Assembly (NCBI RefSeq): GCF_050947875.1 | Contig: NC_134570.1 | Location: 206,542,250 to 206,606,249, forward strand | Source of the DNA: Dermacentor variabilis | Lineage: Eukaryota; Arthropoda; Arachnida; Ixodida; Ixodidae | Length of the DNA: 64,000 bases | Direction: 5' to 3' | Part shown: piece after piece, positions 35,157 to 46,140 of the stretch | How positions within the stretch are numbered: the stretch's first letter is position 1 | Layout: each line of letters opens with the position of its first letter | The notes under the pieces: generated by a model | The model's input: only the letters and a program-made list of their open reading frames with translations | Told to the model about the DNA's origin: nothing | Databases searched by the model: none | Translations under genes and position numbers: made by a program

Positions 35157-36131
35157 TTAAAGCTTTCCTATTAGACTAATTTCTGTTAGGTATTTGAACA
35201 ATAAATCCAAAACCCGTCGCTGTTTTGAAGGGCCGGGCATTGGACGTAAGATGCTCGGTAACGTTAACGGTTCGTGGCAAATCATGTCCATTTGGTGCTC
35301 AAAAAATTGTCTCTCGTCGCGGTACACGGGGCATGCTAGTAATATGTGCTCAATTGTCTCCAAGTTGCGACAGTTATCACAGTATGGGTTAGTGGTAAGT
35401 CCTATGCGGTACAGATAATTGTTCGTGTATGCCACGTTCAGTCGAAGACGATGGTACAATCTCTCTATGTGTCGAGGAAGTGGTCGTGGAATTTTCGGTC
35501 TCATTTCTGGGTCAATGTAACTCAGGAAGTTATCTTGGTGAAGCGGCAGATTCAAGATGCGGTCTTTTTCTTGATAGGCATATTTTTTTCCCATGTTTGA
35601 AGCGTCGGCTTTTGTAAAAAATGTTCTCTGGAACTTGCGGTATTGGAGTCCATTTTTGGCAGCTTCGTCCGCTCTTTCATTTCCCGAAATGCCGGCATGG
35701 CCAGGTATCCACTGGAACTTTATGCAATGCCCAGCAATCTTAGCCCTGTGGTGAAGATAAGCAATGTCAAATGCTGCTGGTTGATTATTGCAACGCTTGT
35801 GCCTGTTCCACATATTTTGTAGGGCTGCTTTTTAATCTGTGAAAATCACCCATGTCCTTGGCGGCTGCTGTCGAAGTACGTACACAAGGGCCTCCTTAAT
35901 TCCATGTAGCTCCGCTGAAGTAGATAATGTAGCTCGCTCAAGACGAAACGGGAATCGTTGCCCTGTAGAGGGAACAAAAAGTCCGCATGATGAACGATGT
36001 GGAGTTGTAGATCCATCTGTGAAAATGTGCGTTGCGGCTGCGTATTCCTTGTGCAGATATTCCAAAGCTATCTGATAAGTCGCTGCTTGAGGCAATTTAT
36101 TTTTCGCACTGATTCCAGGTATATATGGCAC
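35157..36131 (-). pseudogene. RNase H and C-terminal domain of I-like LINE
   Basis: Frame 35832-36131 has IFTDGSTTPHRSSCG and AELHGIKEAL. After a stop in the FTDS-like motif, frame 35157-35813 has FQWIPGHAGISGNERADEAA, so the catalytic acidic residues can be assigned. The C-terminal zinc motif is YCDNC...HILLACPVY. Confidence 0.9.
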
Positions 36132-36323
36132 GATTTCCAGTGGGAACAGTGTCCATGGTGAAATTTTTCCCGGTATAATTTGTGACGCCTGAGCAGGAAT
36201 CGAAATAGATAGGCTTCCGACGGCCTGCCCAAAGCTAGATGTAGCATGGGTTCTGTAAATATCCTTTAAGAAGTGAGTCTTGGTATGAATGACGTGGCGG
36301 AGGCTTATCCGAAGTGTCTCCTG

Positions 36324-37710
36324 TTAAGATAGCACTTCCAGAGGCAGGCATCCAGCTTCTGCTACAGTTCCTGAGCGGGACGACCCCTTCGGAAGGCCAC
36401 GACATACGCGAAGGCAGTTGTTTCGTGCTGCCTCGAGTTTTCTCTTGCTTGTGGGAGACATTTTGTGAAGGATCGGGAGGTAATATCGTAGTGTTCCGTC
36501 GACGTAGGCCTTATGGAGGAGCACCATTGATCTACAGTTGCTGCCCCACTGTGTTCCGGCTAAAAATCGGAATACGTGCGACGCCGAGGAAATCTTCTCA
36601 CTCAGTTTTTTCACTTGGGGCGACCATGTGAGGTTCCTATCGATAGTCACTCCAGGAAACCTTTGCGTCTCAACGTATGGAAAGGCACGACCACCCAACA
36701 CTAGTGGATATTTTTCCATGCACCTCCACGCGAAAGCCATGGCAACGCTTTTGTCGGGGGACAATTTCAGACCCCTTGGATCTAGGTAGGACGATATATT
36801 TGCTAGTGATCTCTGGAGACGTTGTTGAGTGGTACTGCGGGAACGCGCCGCTCTCCAAATGCAGATGTCGTCCGCATACAGTGTGATTTTGACGCCAGGG
36901 GGCAGGTTTCTTCTCAGATCGATGAGGACTAAATTAAGTAATACCGGGCTTAACGCAGCTCTTGTGGTACTCCCTTCTCGACGGCATAAAGCGTCGTGGG
37001 GCCATCCGGGGTACACATGAAAAGTTGGCGTCCTTGAAGATAGTCTTCAATCCATGCGTAAAGCCGTCCTCCAAGACCAAGGGTTTCCAAAGCGTCGAGT
37101 ATTGCTTTATGATAGACCGAATCATATGCTGCCTTAGTGTCTAAAAATAATGCAGTAGGTATTTTCCAGAGACCAATTCTTCTTCAGTTGATGAGACCAA
37201 GGCAATGACATTATCAATTACGGACCTATTTTGCCGGAAGCCATTCATTTCCTCCGGGTAAACTTTTGCAGTTTCCAGGAACCAATTTAGTCGTTTGTAG
37301 ATCATTTTTTCGAATAGCTTCCCTACGCAGCTAAGCACAGATATGGGTCTGAAGGAGGCGTAATTGGTTGGCTGCGTCGCTGGCTTCAATACAGGAATGA
37401 CTTTCGCAAGCTTCCATTCTGTAGGAACCTCCCCAGTTATCGCCCCCCCCCCCCCCAATGAGGCTTTGTAGTACTCCAGAAGGCGTAGGCGAGATGTGTG
37501 GCATGGATTTGCGAGCGCTTCATATCTCACGCCATCATGGCAAGGTGATGATCGCTTGTTTGCGTCGCCGATTGCTGCCGTGAGCTCTTCGATGGTGAAT
37601 GGTAATTCTAAGTCAGGAAGGGTAGCTCGAAGTGGACTAGGCTGATGACTTGCGATTTCCCGCAAAGGTTGTGCCCCGTCGGAAAGGAGCCTGCAGTACT
37701 GCTCTGCCAC
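36324..37710 (-). pseudogene. Reverse transcriptase of I-like LINE ORF2
   Basis: The N part, 37141-37710, has VPTEWKLAKVIPVLKP, SFRPISVLSCVGKLFEK and NGFRQNRSVIDN. The C part, 36324-37016, has an intact active site, ITLYADDICIW, and GVTIDRNLTWSPQV. A frame change lies between them near 37000-37140. The N part contains a run of 14 C on the plus strand (37443-37456), read as Gly codons. Confidence 0.9.
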
Positions 37711-37905
37711 CTCTTTCAGGGATGCGCCCTCATGTAATGAGAGGGCGGTAAAAGGATAAAGCTGTTATGGCTCTTTGCGAATGCCTCTGACTACTCGCCA
37801 GATTTTGCTGAGCGGTTGTCGTATGTCCAGTGCCCCACGAAAGCCCCTCCACCTTTTTCGGTCCAGTTTGGTGAGGTAACGTCGTATATGTCTTTGTGCC
37901 CGTTG

Positions 37906-38868
37906 TCAAGTTCTGAGGTCTTCGATATACTTAGTACGTAGAGCCTTCCTTTCGGCACGCCCTCGAATGGCACATAACCTTTCAAATTCCTCTTCGTTAG
38001 TTGGTACATTACAATGTTTAGTGGCAGAGCGGGTACTTTGTTTGAGGCAATGAGCTATTGTCGGTATTATTTCTGTATTCGTAGTCGAGGCTGTGATTCC
38101 TTTGTCTACGCCTGCTGTGTAAGCTTCCCAGTCTACCGACTTCAGTTTCACTTTTCTGGGCGACGTCCGAAAATGAAGGACAGAGATTAGGACCTGGTAG
38201 TGATCACTACCTCGAGTCTCGATATCTGTAAACCATCCGAAAATAGGGGCCACTTGATTTGATACGAATTTGACGTCAATGCAGCTAACAGTGTTCGAAC
38301 TTTTGAGCTATGTTATGCTGCCATCTTTCAAGGGCTCTATATTGTATTTTGCAAGAAGCTTCGCCTGCTTGGCACCCCGAGCACATGTATGTGAACTGCC
38401 CCAGATCTCGTTATGCGCGTTGAAATCGCCACAAATACTATGTGGAGACTGAGTGTTTGTCAACAAGTTTTCCAATCTTGTCACATCGAAAGGTGATCCA
38501 GGTTCCAAGCAGACGCCGATCAGGGTAAACACTTTGGATGCAATCACTGTGGTTGCACAAATAGATTCGTTCTTGTCATGTGCTGCTACGCCAATCGCAG
38601 AGGCAGGTATGTCATTGCGAAATCCAACGCGCAGTCGGCTAATTCCATTTTGTCTCCTTGAATGATGAAAACAATAACTTTTTATCCTAAAATGCTCGTC
38701 GATGCGAGACTCGGAAATAACAATAAAAGGGAATCGGTACACTCGCACAAGATGCTTAAAGTCTGCTACCTTCGAGCGCAAGCCGCGAGCGTTCCACTGG
38801 AATATAGTACATGTGGGGAAGTGTTTGTTGGTGGACACCGCTTGTGAGACGATTGTTCGTGAAGCCAT
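37906..38868 (-). pseudogene. APE endonuclease of I-like LINE ORF2
   Basis: Frame 38308-38868 has IFQWNARGLRSKVADF with the catalytic Asn, then FIVISESRI and ICGDFNAHNEIWGS. The domain end (ETRGSDHYQVLISV) is in frame 37906-38253 after a stop at about 38300. Residues expected for an APE-type nuclease are present. Confidence 0.88.
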
Positions 38869-38873
38869 CGTTG

Positions 38874-40198
38874 CTACTGCGAAGAATCATGGCTTTGCGC
38901 CATGAAAGAAGACGACACCAGTGGTTCCAAAGCCAGGAGGGCCTCTACCTCAGGGATGCTGTTAAACGATGGGCTGGCACGGAGAATAGCCTTGATTGCG
39001 GCGGACATCATTGGAATCAGCATGCTTGATATCCCATTTGCAGTGCTATCATCTAACAACCTTTCTTGGTTCTTCCTCTTATTCTGCTGCGACCTTGAGG
39101 ACACTTGTTGCTGTCGTGGGTTTGAATTTATATCACTTGAGGGCTTTGATGGACTCTTTGCAGTTGAAGGCCTTTGCTGGTTTTCTTTCACGAATCAGGC
39201 GTAGGAATATTTCAAAGTCGTGTCGCTGCAGCGTGTCGTGTTGCTTTTGGTTTGTAGATGTATACATCACACCCGGATTCGGCGGTGGTTCTCGTCGTTT
39301 CCGCACTTTTCTTTGGATTTGCTCGATCGTCCGTGCAAGAGTGGCTGATTTCTTTTTAGGACACCCTCCGTATGACGCAGCATGCTCAGCTCCACAGTTT
39401 GCACACCGAGGCTGGGAACGTGACGTACACTCCTTATGCGTATGTCGACCAGCGCATATCTTGCAGCGGACGGGGCCTTTACAATATTTCGCTATATGTC
39501 CATGTCTTTGACATCTGAAACATAGAGTAGCAGACCCCATGTATTCCGTCTCGGGATAACTGCAGAATCCAAGCGAACACTCGGTTTGGTAAAGGGGCGT
39601 CCTTAGAGAATTCCAGGATGACCGAGCGTCTTCGGGTTTCCGTTACTACGCCATCTTCGTTAGGGACGTATAAAACTTGCCTTTTAGCAGATATGACTCC
39701 TTGTTCGCTCAAATACTCCTTGAGGTCGTCATCTGAGTGCTCAACAGCAATGTCCTGTATCCTCCCGTACAAGGCGGAGTAGGAGTATGGAACTCGAGCT
39801 TCTACAGGAATACTCGATAGATATGTCACTGTGAGGAGACGATTGGCTGCAGGAAGTGTAGACACTGTCACTATGAGGCTGCCATCCTTGTTGAGACGGT
39901 GGCTAAGTATATTTTCTTGGGCTGTTGTCACGACCGCAGAAGCCAGAAGAATTGGATTTACTTTCCATAAGCTGCTGTCAGGCTGAGTAGGCTTGAATAT
40001 AACAGGAACACCTGCGGCTCTTTTCTTTTTGTAAGAGACAACACTGAAGGCCGTCTGGTGCATCTCTTCGTTGTCTCCTGTAGATTCCCTTGTGTCGCTG
40101 TCATCTTCACGTAGCCTTTTCCTTGCTTGCTCATCTTCTCTGTGGTCTACAGAAGCAACATGCTGACCTGATCGCTGATTGCTTGTGACCGATGCCAT
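38874..40198 (-). pseudogene. ORF1 (zinc-knuckle protein) of I-like LINE
   Basis: The first frame, from 40198, has an acidic/Lys-rich start, then a central domain (VPVIFKPTQPDSSLWKVNP, LTVTYLSSIPVEARVPYSYS). A frameshift near 39550 leads to three zinc knuckles at 39350-39530 (CFRCQRHGHIAKYC, CKICAGRHTHKEC, CANCGAEHAASYGGC), the layout of I and Jockey ORF1 proteins. The tail is Ser/Gln/Lys-rich and overlaps in two frames. Confidence 0.88.
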
Positions 40199-40557
40199 CA
40201 GAGCATGACGAAGGGCTGCCGATGGCGGAGGCTCGCCGAGCTGCTTCGGTCCGGTGCGCTTCGGGAGCCGCTTGCTGTGCTTCTCTCGCAGGACGGTGAC
40301 CCCCAGATCGGCGTTCGGTGAAAGAGAGGCACAAAGAGTAAAAATGAGCGCTACAATTGCTAGACAAGACTTAAAATTACAGATGGGTGCTCGGAAGCGA
40401 GCCTATCGCTTGTCGTCTTCGTCTTCCAGTTCACCAACCACCAGACCAACTTAGATCACTGGGTATGGACACAAGCCATGTGCCTCTCTTCAATAATAAA
40501 AATGACCCGGTGCTTGGTGCAATGTAACTCAAATCACATACCTTGTCTGAATATACA

Positions 40558-40768
40558 GGGTGTACCACTTAACGTTAGCCAAGCTGTACACCAAAAGAAA
40601 TTATAAAGAAACAAACACAGTGGAATATACTATATAAGAGCTATGTTGTTGGGTTGACAGCACGCTGGCAACCTAACACTGGGGCTCTTATACTTGTATC
40701 TTGCACCGCATCTTTAAATCCTTTATTTTTTCCTTGAACAGCTTGGCTAAGGTGTGCTGGTACACATG
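40558..40768. repeat. Candidate MITE with inverted ends
   Basis: The left arm from 40560 (gtgtaccacttaacgttagc, caagctgt) pairs imperfectly with the right arm ending near 40765 (acagcttggctaaggtgtgc, tggtacac). The middle ~115 bp is unrelated. It begins tacagggtgtacc, a start I associate with arthropod DNA transposons. The matching right terminus is incomplete. Confidence 0.5.
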
Positions 40769-41281
40769 GAGTATTCACACGCGCACCAGGCCCTGAATTG
40801 GTGCCACTAGGTTGCTCAGCGTGTCCAGTGGGAAGCGCGAGAAAGTAGCCAGGCTGCATACTTGACGCATTTCGGCGTTAGCAGTATGATGTGTATGTAG
40901 CCACATTGCGTGAGTGCTAAGCGCATTTTCGTCGACCCTCATCGTACGATGAGTTCTGGCAGAATTTCTTTTATAATCAGGCACTTTCAGAGTCTAACCG
41001 GGAAAGCACGACTGATATGTTGCTTTTCGAGAAACTTGTCATGCCGGAATTTTGAAGCTGCAATGATGGAAAATGAGCATATATCAAGAGTGGGTCGGAA
41101 ATGCCTTTCACTCGATCCACTTAAAGATCAACTTCAAGTAGAGCAACACTCCTCTGTAAAGGGATAAGCATGATAGTTGAGCAACATATTTCTGCAGCAG
41201 GAGCGCGGTGTACTAAAACAATAATCATTTATTGAATTTATATTCCCAAGCAATAAAGCACAAATAGAAATTTGCACTCAC

Positions 41282-41361
41282 CCAATGGATTGTAGGTCTT
41301 CCACGAGCTCAACTTTCTGCTGAGGTGTCATCCTTGCAAATACCACTCCGTTTACAAGAAG
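41282..41361 (-). CDS. ATP13A: ATP13A exon f (VNGVVFARM)
   Basis: The exon has 80 nt, with acceptor ccggcag and donor GG|GTGAGT. It encodes LLVNGVVFARMTPQQKVELV and the following EDLQSI, a nearly invariant P-domain block of P5 ATPases. Two bases of a Gly codon are left for exon g. Confidence 0.94.
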
Positions 41362-41574
41362 CTGCCGGAAGGTCAGAAAGAACGTGCTGAATATCATCTC
41401 AATGGCTAAATAATTGTAAAAAGAGTAAGAAGTGCAAATTTGACCATCCTTTAGGATGGTCGCCGAAATGGTCGCTTTTACCACGTCATTCGATGACAAC
41501 ACGTTCTCTAAACAGATGTCCGTAAGTTCCACTTCCGTGTTGCCTCTAAACAACTTAATCAATGGCCAAATCAC

Positions 41575-41676
41575 CTTTTCGTAGACGTCCGGGAAGTGTG
41601 AACGTAACACTGAAAACGAGTGTCCGTCCACTGCAAACTGCACCGCTTCCGTCCGTTCGCACGCAGCAGTCGGGAT
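41575..41676 (-). CDS. ATP13A: ATP13A exon e (P domain insert)
   Basis: The exon has 102 nt, exactly 34 codons in phase 0, with acceptor gttgcag and donor AAG|GTGATT. It encodes AVQFAVDGHSFSVLRSHFPDVYEK, matching the family block before the FARM motif. The frame stays open through the short 213-bp intron that follows, so a naive ORF call fuses exons e and f. Confidence 0.9.
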
Positions 41677-43485
41677 CTGCAACGACCAATAGCACGAACA
41701 CTTCTCCGCGGAAATGGCAGTAAGGGCGGCGGCGTCGCTTCTTCGGTAGGCGAAAAAATTGATACGACCATTTACGTGCATTGCTGAAACAAGCTCTATA
41801 TGTAGGAAGCGGGAAATGAAATATCTTTGATATGTCTGCGCTGAAGTTGCGTAAATGAAATATTGTTACCATCACTGCTTTGTTGCGATACTTGTGCGTC
41901 TCCGAGCAGAAAACAGTGCATAATTAAGCAGAGTATGCCCGCACAAAATGCAATTTCGAGCACTTTGCCGATCATTACAAAGAATTTCACCAGCTCGAAA
42001 AAAAATTCTGGTTGTCACGGTGTTCACGCACGCGTATTATACAGAGGTCTGTAACAATCGCAGCGTAAAACCTTCCTTTTTAGCACCGAGCAGCAGCAGC
42101 TATAGCTGCTTGACTGAAGTGATCGGTGGACTCGAACAAAGCTCCTCACAGGAGCAGAACGAAGGTGCTGTTGGCCACTGGTTTGTCTAGCTTTGCAAAT
42201 GCTTAACGGCAACGGCTTCGCCTGGAGCTACGTTAAAACTAGCGTCAGCAGGTCCTGCGTCGTTAAACGGGAGAGGCGATCTGCAAGATGCTCTATTGAA
42301 CGCTTGGTCATTTTCCAACCAGCGAAGGCGCTGCGGCCCACTTGGTAGAGACAGAAAAAAATGGTTTTGCCGCGATGCTTTTGTGAGAAACCGCGCCGTA
42401 ATAACTTTGAATAAAAGCTGAAGAATTGAAGAGCATACGCGGTTGATAGCGGGTGCCGTATTCCACTTTCAAGACATTGTTTCCCAATTTGTGGGACGAA
42501 ATACACGGGTGTTCGAGATGCTTTTGACCTTGAATGCATAAAAAAGCGTTCTGTTAAGAAATAAGTGAAAGAGAAGTGCATCTCTAGGCCGACTTTGATG
42601 GTGCATATCGCCGAGCTGGTGTAAATCTGGAAACTAATTCGAAGTGAATAAGTCTTTTAAGCTCACCGGCAACAATTTGTAAATTTCAGTATGCGCCGTA
42701 AGGTAACTAAGAACATAGTTAGTGATTTTTAAAATTATTCGAATATGTGTTTCGGTCTATATATGCAATCTATGCCTCTCCAATTAACAAGCTCAACAAC
42801 TAGAATGATGCCCTCTGCAATAGGAGATAATTAGAAGTTCCATAAAACTTTAAATGATCATTCTGTATATTTATTTACCTTGACGTTTACTGTCCGGTCC
42901 GGTAAGCCTATGTGTTATGCCCATTGGCGTATCGAGTAATTTTTTTCGGGTGGGGCAGAAACTTGACCGGCGACGGAAGTTCGGAGGAAGCGACGGCCGG
43001 GAGGCAGGGAAGGCCGCATGCAAAGGCAGAAATATCGGCGGGGTGGGGGTGGGGGCACGTGACCGGCGTGCCAACCAATGCCATGCACCAAGGTCCGTTG
43101 TTGGCACACAGCTGCCCCGCAGGAACGCTAAAGTGCTTTCGGTGCGCAAAGCTCGAGCCATGAAAGCGGAATCCAGAACGCTGCTCTGGCTCCGAGAGAG
43201 CCGACTGAGCGCTGTGCGACGTCGCGTCAACTTGGCTCCGTTGCTCTGGAGCCAAACGCAGTGCGCGCCTCTGGAGACCTTCTAACCGTCCGCGCGAGCA
43301 CTAGTGTCGATTGCATGACAGCACAACAACGGCGACAGCGCATACGTACATCGAACGATCCTCTAAATGCTATCACAATCAAGTATGACATACCACTCTT
43401 GTGGGCGCAGCGCACCACTTCGCAAACGCGTTACTATAAACGGGATGTAAGTGAACTAGATATGCAGGGTAAATATGGGCCTCAC
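41677..43485. other. Intron d-e, nothing recognised
   Basis: 42900-43290 is GC-rich with overlapping frames on both strands and no domain. The rest is unremarkable. Confidence 0.45.
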
Positions 43486-43643
43486 CTTGAAATGTTTGGT
43501 GCTGTGAGAGAATAGCTCGTTGAAGTCTACAGCGGCGGTTGAACATTGTCGATCGGCACTGGCGGTGAGGATAGTGACCCGGGCCAAACCATAAATCATT
43601 TCGCAATCGCGTGCCACGCTGAGCGCTGTCATCAGGTGATCTC
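43486..43643 (-). CDS. ATP13A: ATP13A exon d (P domain, after MVTGD)
   Basis: The exon has 158 nt, with acceptor tgttgcag and donor AAG|GTGAGG. It opens with GDHLMTALSVARDC, completing the MVTGD hinge motif. The usual Cys-Gly-Met is Cys-Glu-Met here. The second half (TASADRQCSTAAVDF and following) is a poorly conserved P-domain insert, which is normal for ATP13A proteins. The exon ends in phase 0. Confidence 0.9.
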
Positions 43644-44660
43644 CTGCAACACAACCCAGCATACTATTGTGCCAAGCACTTGACAAAGCTAGAAATTTCA
43701 CAAGTCTTATTTATAACGCAGAGCGCGATTCCTATTGTAGCTCGCAGAGCTTTCCTTTCGTTGATGGCATATGCCAGAAAACTATCCTCCTTCCAGGGGG
43801 TGAGCTAACTTTTGGGAAATAGCTCAGCGCCAATAGCATAGCTGGGACGCAGATTCAAATTTTGAACGCAGCACTCTCATTTCCTTTTATGTCCTTTCGC
43901 AAAGGGCTCACATGGAAAGTTATTACAGTTTTAGCGAAGGTGAGACGAAGGTGCCGTGATGTGTCGAATATTCCACGCCTTATCACTTACAATGTTTCGC
44001 ACGGAGTCATGTGCACAAATTATGCAGTGGCGGGTGAACAGACGCACAAAAAGGGGCATTCGTGTCTTTCACATGATTTTTATTTTTGAGTCTGACTTTG
44101 GTTAATACCTTTTGCCTTCGTTCTCGCATATTGACTCGTGCATCGCAGCGCACTCCACAATTAATGCCGTGAAAAAGAATGCTGCTTTTGGTTCTCTCAC
44201 TTCACAAATGCTTGCTTTCTGGTGAACCCTGTATAGTCTGGCATCCAATTTGTCAGTTTTTGCGTCGCAAGAGAAAAGGGAAATTATCACTGCCTATGCT
44301 AGCTACGGAATCTATATATTTAGTCAAATATTTACAGATACCCCAATACTTAGTTCTTTATAAATACAACACCATGTAGGATTCTAGCAGGGTTGACTTA
44401 CATTTGCAAGGCTGCATACGATCAGACACTTCACTTGAAACGAGCACATAAACCGAACGCTGCAATAAATTACTTATGGAACCCGCAGTATGAGACACAT
44501 GTCACAGGTGAAGGTGTGAGGTAAACATGTTTATGAATGATTGTGAGACTGCTGGGTTAGTAATAGGTTTATTCCATTAAATTGACCTAGGAAAAAATAA
44601 CATCTAAAAGTGTTATTAAGGTTCGAAAATGGAGCTATTGTCAAAGCGTTGCCTTTTGAC
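43644..44660. other. Intronic, nothing recognised
   Basis: Short frames only, before the gypsy copy B insertion. Confidence 0.5.
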
Positions 44661-44664
44661 ATAT

Positions 44665-44824
44665 TGCTACGGAACAGTATTTGCGATGACAAAGAGGCGA
44701 GCAGGGTGAAGACGACGACGACGATTAGAGGCTAGCGGGGGCTGTTGCCTCTTGGCAAAGTGCGGCCTATTGCCTTGTAAATATACTTGTATATAGCTTT
44801 TCGTCGGCGTCTTCCTATGAAACA
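44665..44824 (+). repeat. Left LTR, gypsy copy B
   Basis: 160 bp, from TGCTACGG to GAAACA. A candidate primer-binding site begins with tggcggaggtgg. Confidence 0.92.
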
Positions 44825-44898
44825 TATCTGGCGGAGGTGGACGTTCCCTGTACCTCGTCACGAAGCTTTGCAGTGGACGGTACGTCGAGCCTTCCTTC

Positions 44899-46140
44899 AT
44901 GGCTCTTGGCGACGACAACTCGACTGCGCCCGCTCCGACACCTGCTGCCACTTCGACGACCTACATCACTCTCCCCGCTCCCGTGAACCTTGCGTATTCT
45001 CAGGCAAAGATGGGGAAGACGTCGAGGACTGGATCAGCCTGTACGAACACGTCAGCCGCAATAACCGGTGGGACGCTACTATCATACTCGCCAACGTAGT
45101 CTTTTACCTCGGTGGCACACCTCGAGTTTGGTTTCGCAGGAAGATGAGCTCACCAGTTGGGATTAGCTTAAGCAAAAGCTCCGAAACTTGTTCGCCAACC
45201 CCTACGGTCACCAACTTGCCACGCAGAAGGTGCTTTCCGGCCGTGTGCAGACGTCAACAGAGCCCTACGTCACGTACATTCAGGACGTCTTGGCTCTGTG
45301 CCGCAAAGTTTACGCACATATGACTGAGTCCGACAAGGTCTCCCACATCCTCAAGGGCACTGCCGATGAAGCCTTCAACTTGCTCGTTTGTAACAACGTG
45401 GCGATGGTAGATGCAGTTATAGAAGAAAGCCGCCGCTTGGAGCTCGGTAAAAGCCGACGTATCGACCAGCAATTTGCACGTCTGCCCAACACCCCAGCGA
45501 CATCTTCCTTTGCCGACGCCCCTTCTCCCCGCAACACTGGCGATGATCCCAGAATCGTCCGGCGTGAGATCGAGGCCGCGTATCCGGCTGCCTTCGACTC
45601 CAGATCCTCCAATGCACCTGCAGTCACGGTTTTCCTGATCTAGGCAGCTGTCCGCCAGGAATTCGCAAACATGTGTCTTCACATCATCTGCTAAGCCCAT
45701 CGCCCTGATACCCACCCGGCTTCTTCGATTCCGCCCCATCCCGCATGTTCTTACCCACCACGTTTCCGCAGCCCATCTGAATGGCACATTGCAGACGAGA
45801 AGCCTATTTGTTTTCACTGCCATCGAACCGGGCACATTTCTCGGCCCTGTCACAGTCGCTGGAGTTCCCTGAACCGGTCTACTTATAGTGCCTACTCTCG
45901 CCCCCAGGTGGCCCTTCTCGTCTATGCTACCCGCTCTGATAATGCCACAACAGATTCTCCTGCGCCGAACCGCCCCTATTCTCGTTCGCCTTCGCCCCAA
46001 AGACGACAATCTCGCTCCCCCCAGCCCCGTCGCTCCTATTCACCGACTCCATTCGGACGCCGCTCCCAGTCGGAAAAATAGACAATGCAGTGCCTCGAGG
46101 TGACGCTGAATTGGCCCCTACGCCGCCAAATCCTCCACTG
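44899..46140 (+). pseudogene. gag of gypsy copy B, broken
   Basis: Start MALGDDN at 44899. The capsid-like part is spread over three frames (44787-45323, 45188-45643). The zinc-knuckle region reads CFHCHRTGHISRPC at about 45810-45850, with the last His before Cys replaced by Pro. There are stops in the linker. Confidence 0.82.

Larger units (their letters stand above)
34921..40450 (-). mobile_element. I-clade-like LINE, nearly full length
   Basis: About 5.5 kb on the minus strand, with ORF1 (zinc knuckles), then endonuclease, RT, RNase H and a C-terminal zinc motif. It ends at the left in aataaagag followed by (CT)n, seen as a GA run at 34922-34939. The RNase H domain after the RT points to the I superfamily. 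Frames are long and most catalytic motifs intact, so this is one of the better preserved elements, but several frameshifts and stops make it inactive. The 5' end is uncertain. Confidence 0.9.

Noticed and set aside
41278..41781. Single 167-codon ORF
   Set aside because: It is exons e and f read through a 213-bp intron that happens to be open.
42900..43290. GC-rich block as a promoter or CpG island of a second gene
   Set aside because: No exon, TATA or recognisable protein follows; it may be a decayed repeat.
45254..46009. 251-codon minus ORF
   Set aside because: An antisense shadow of gypsy copy B gag; it has no start context or domain.
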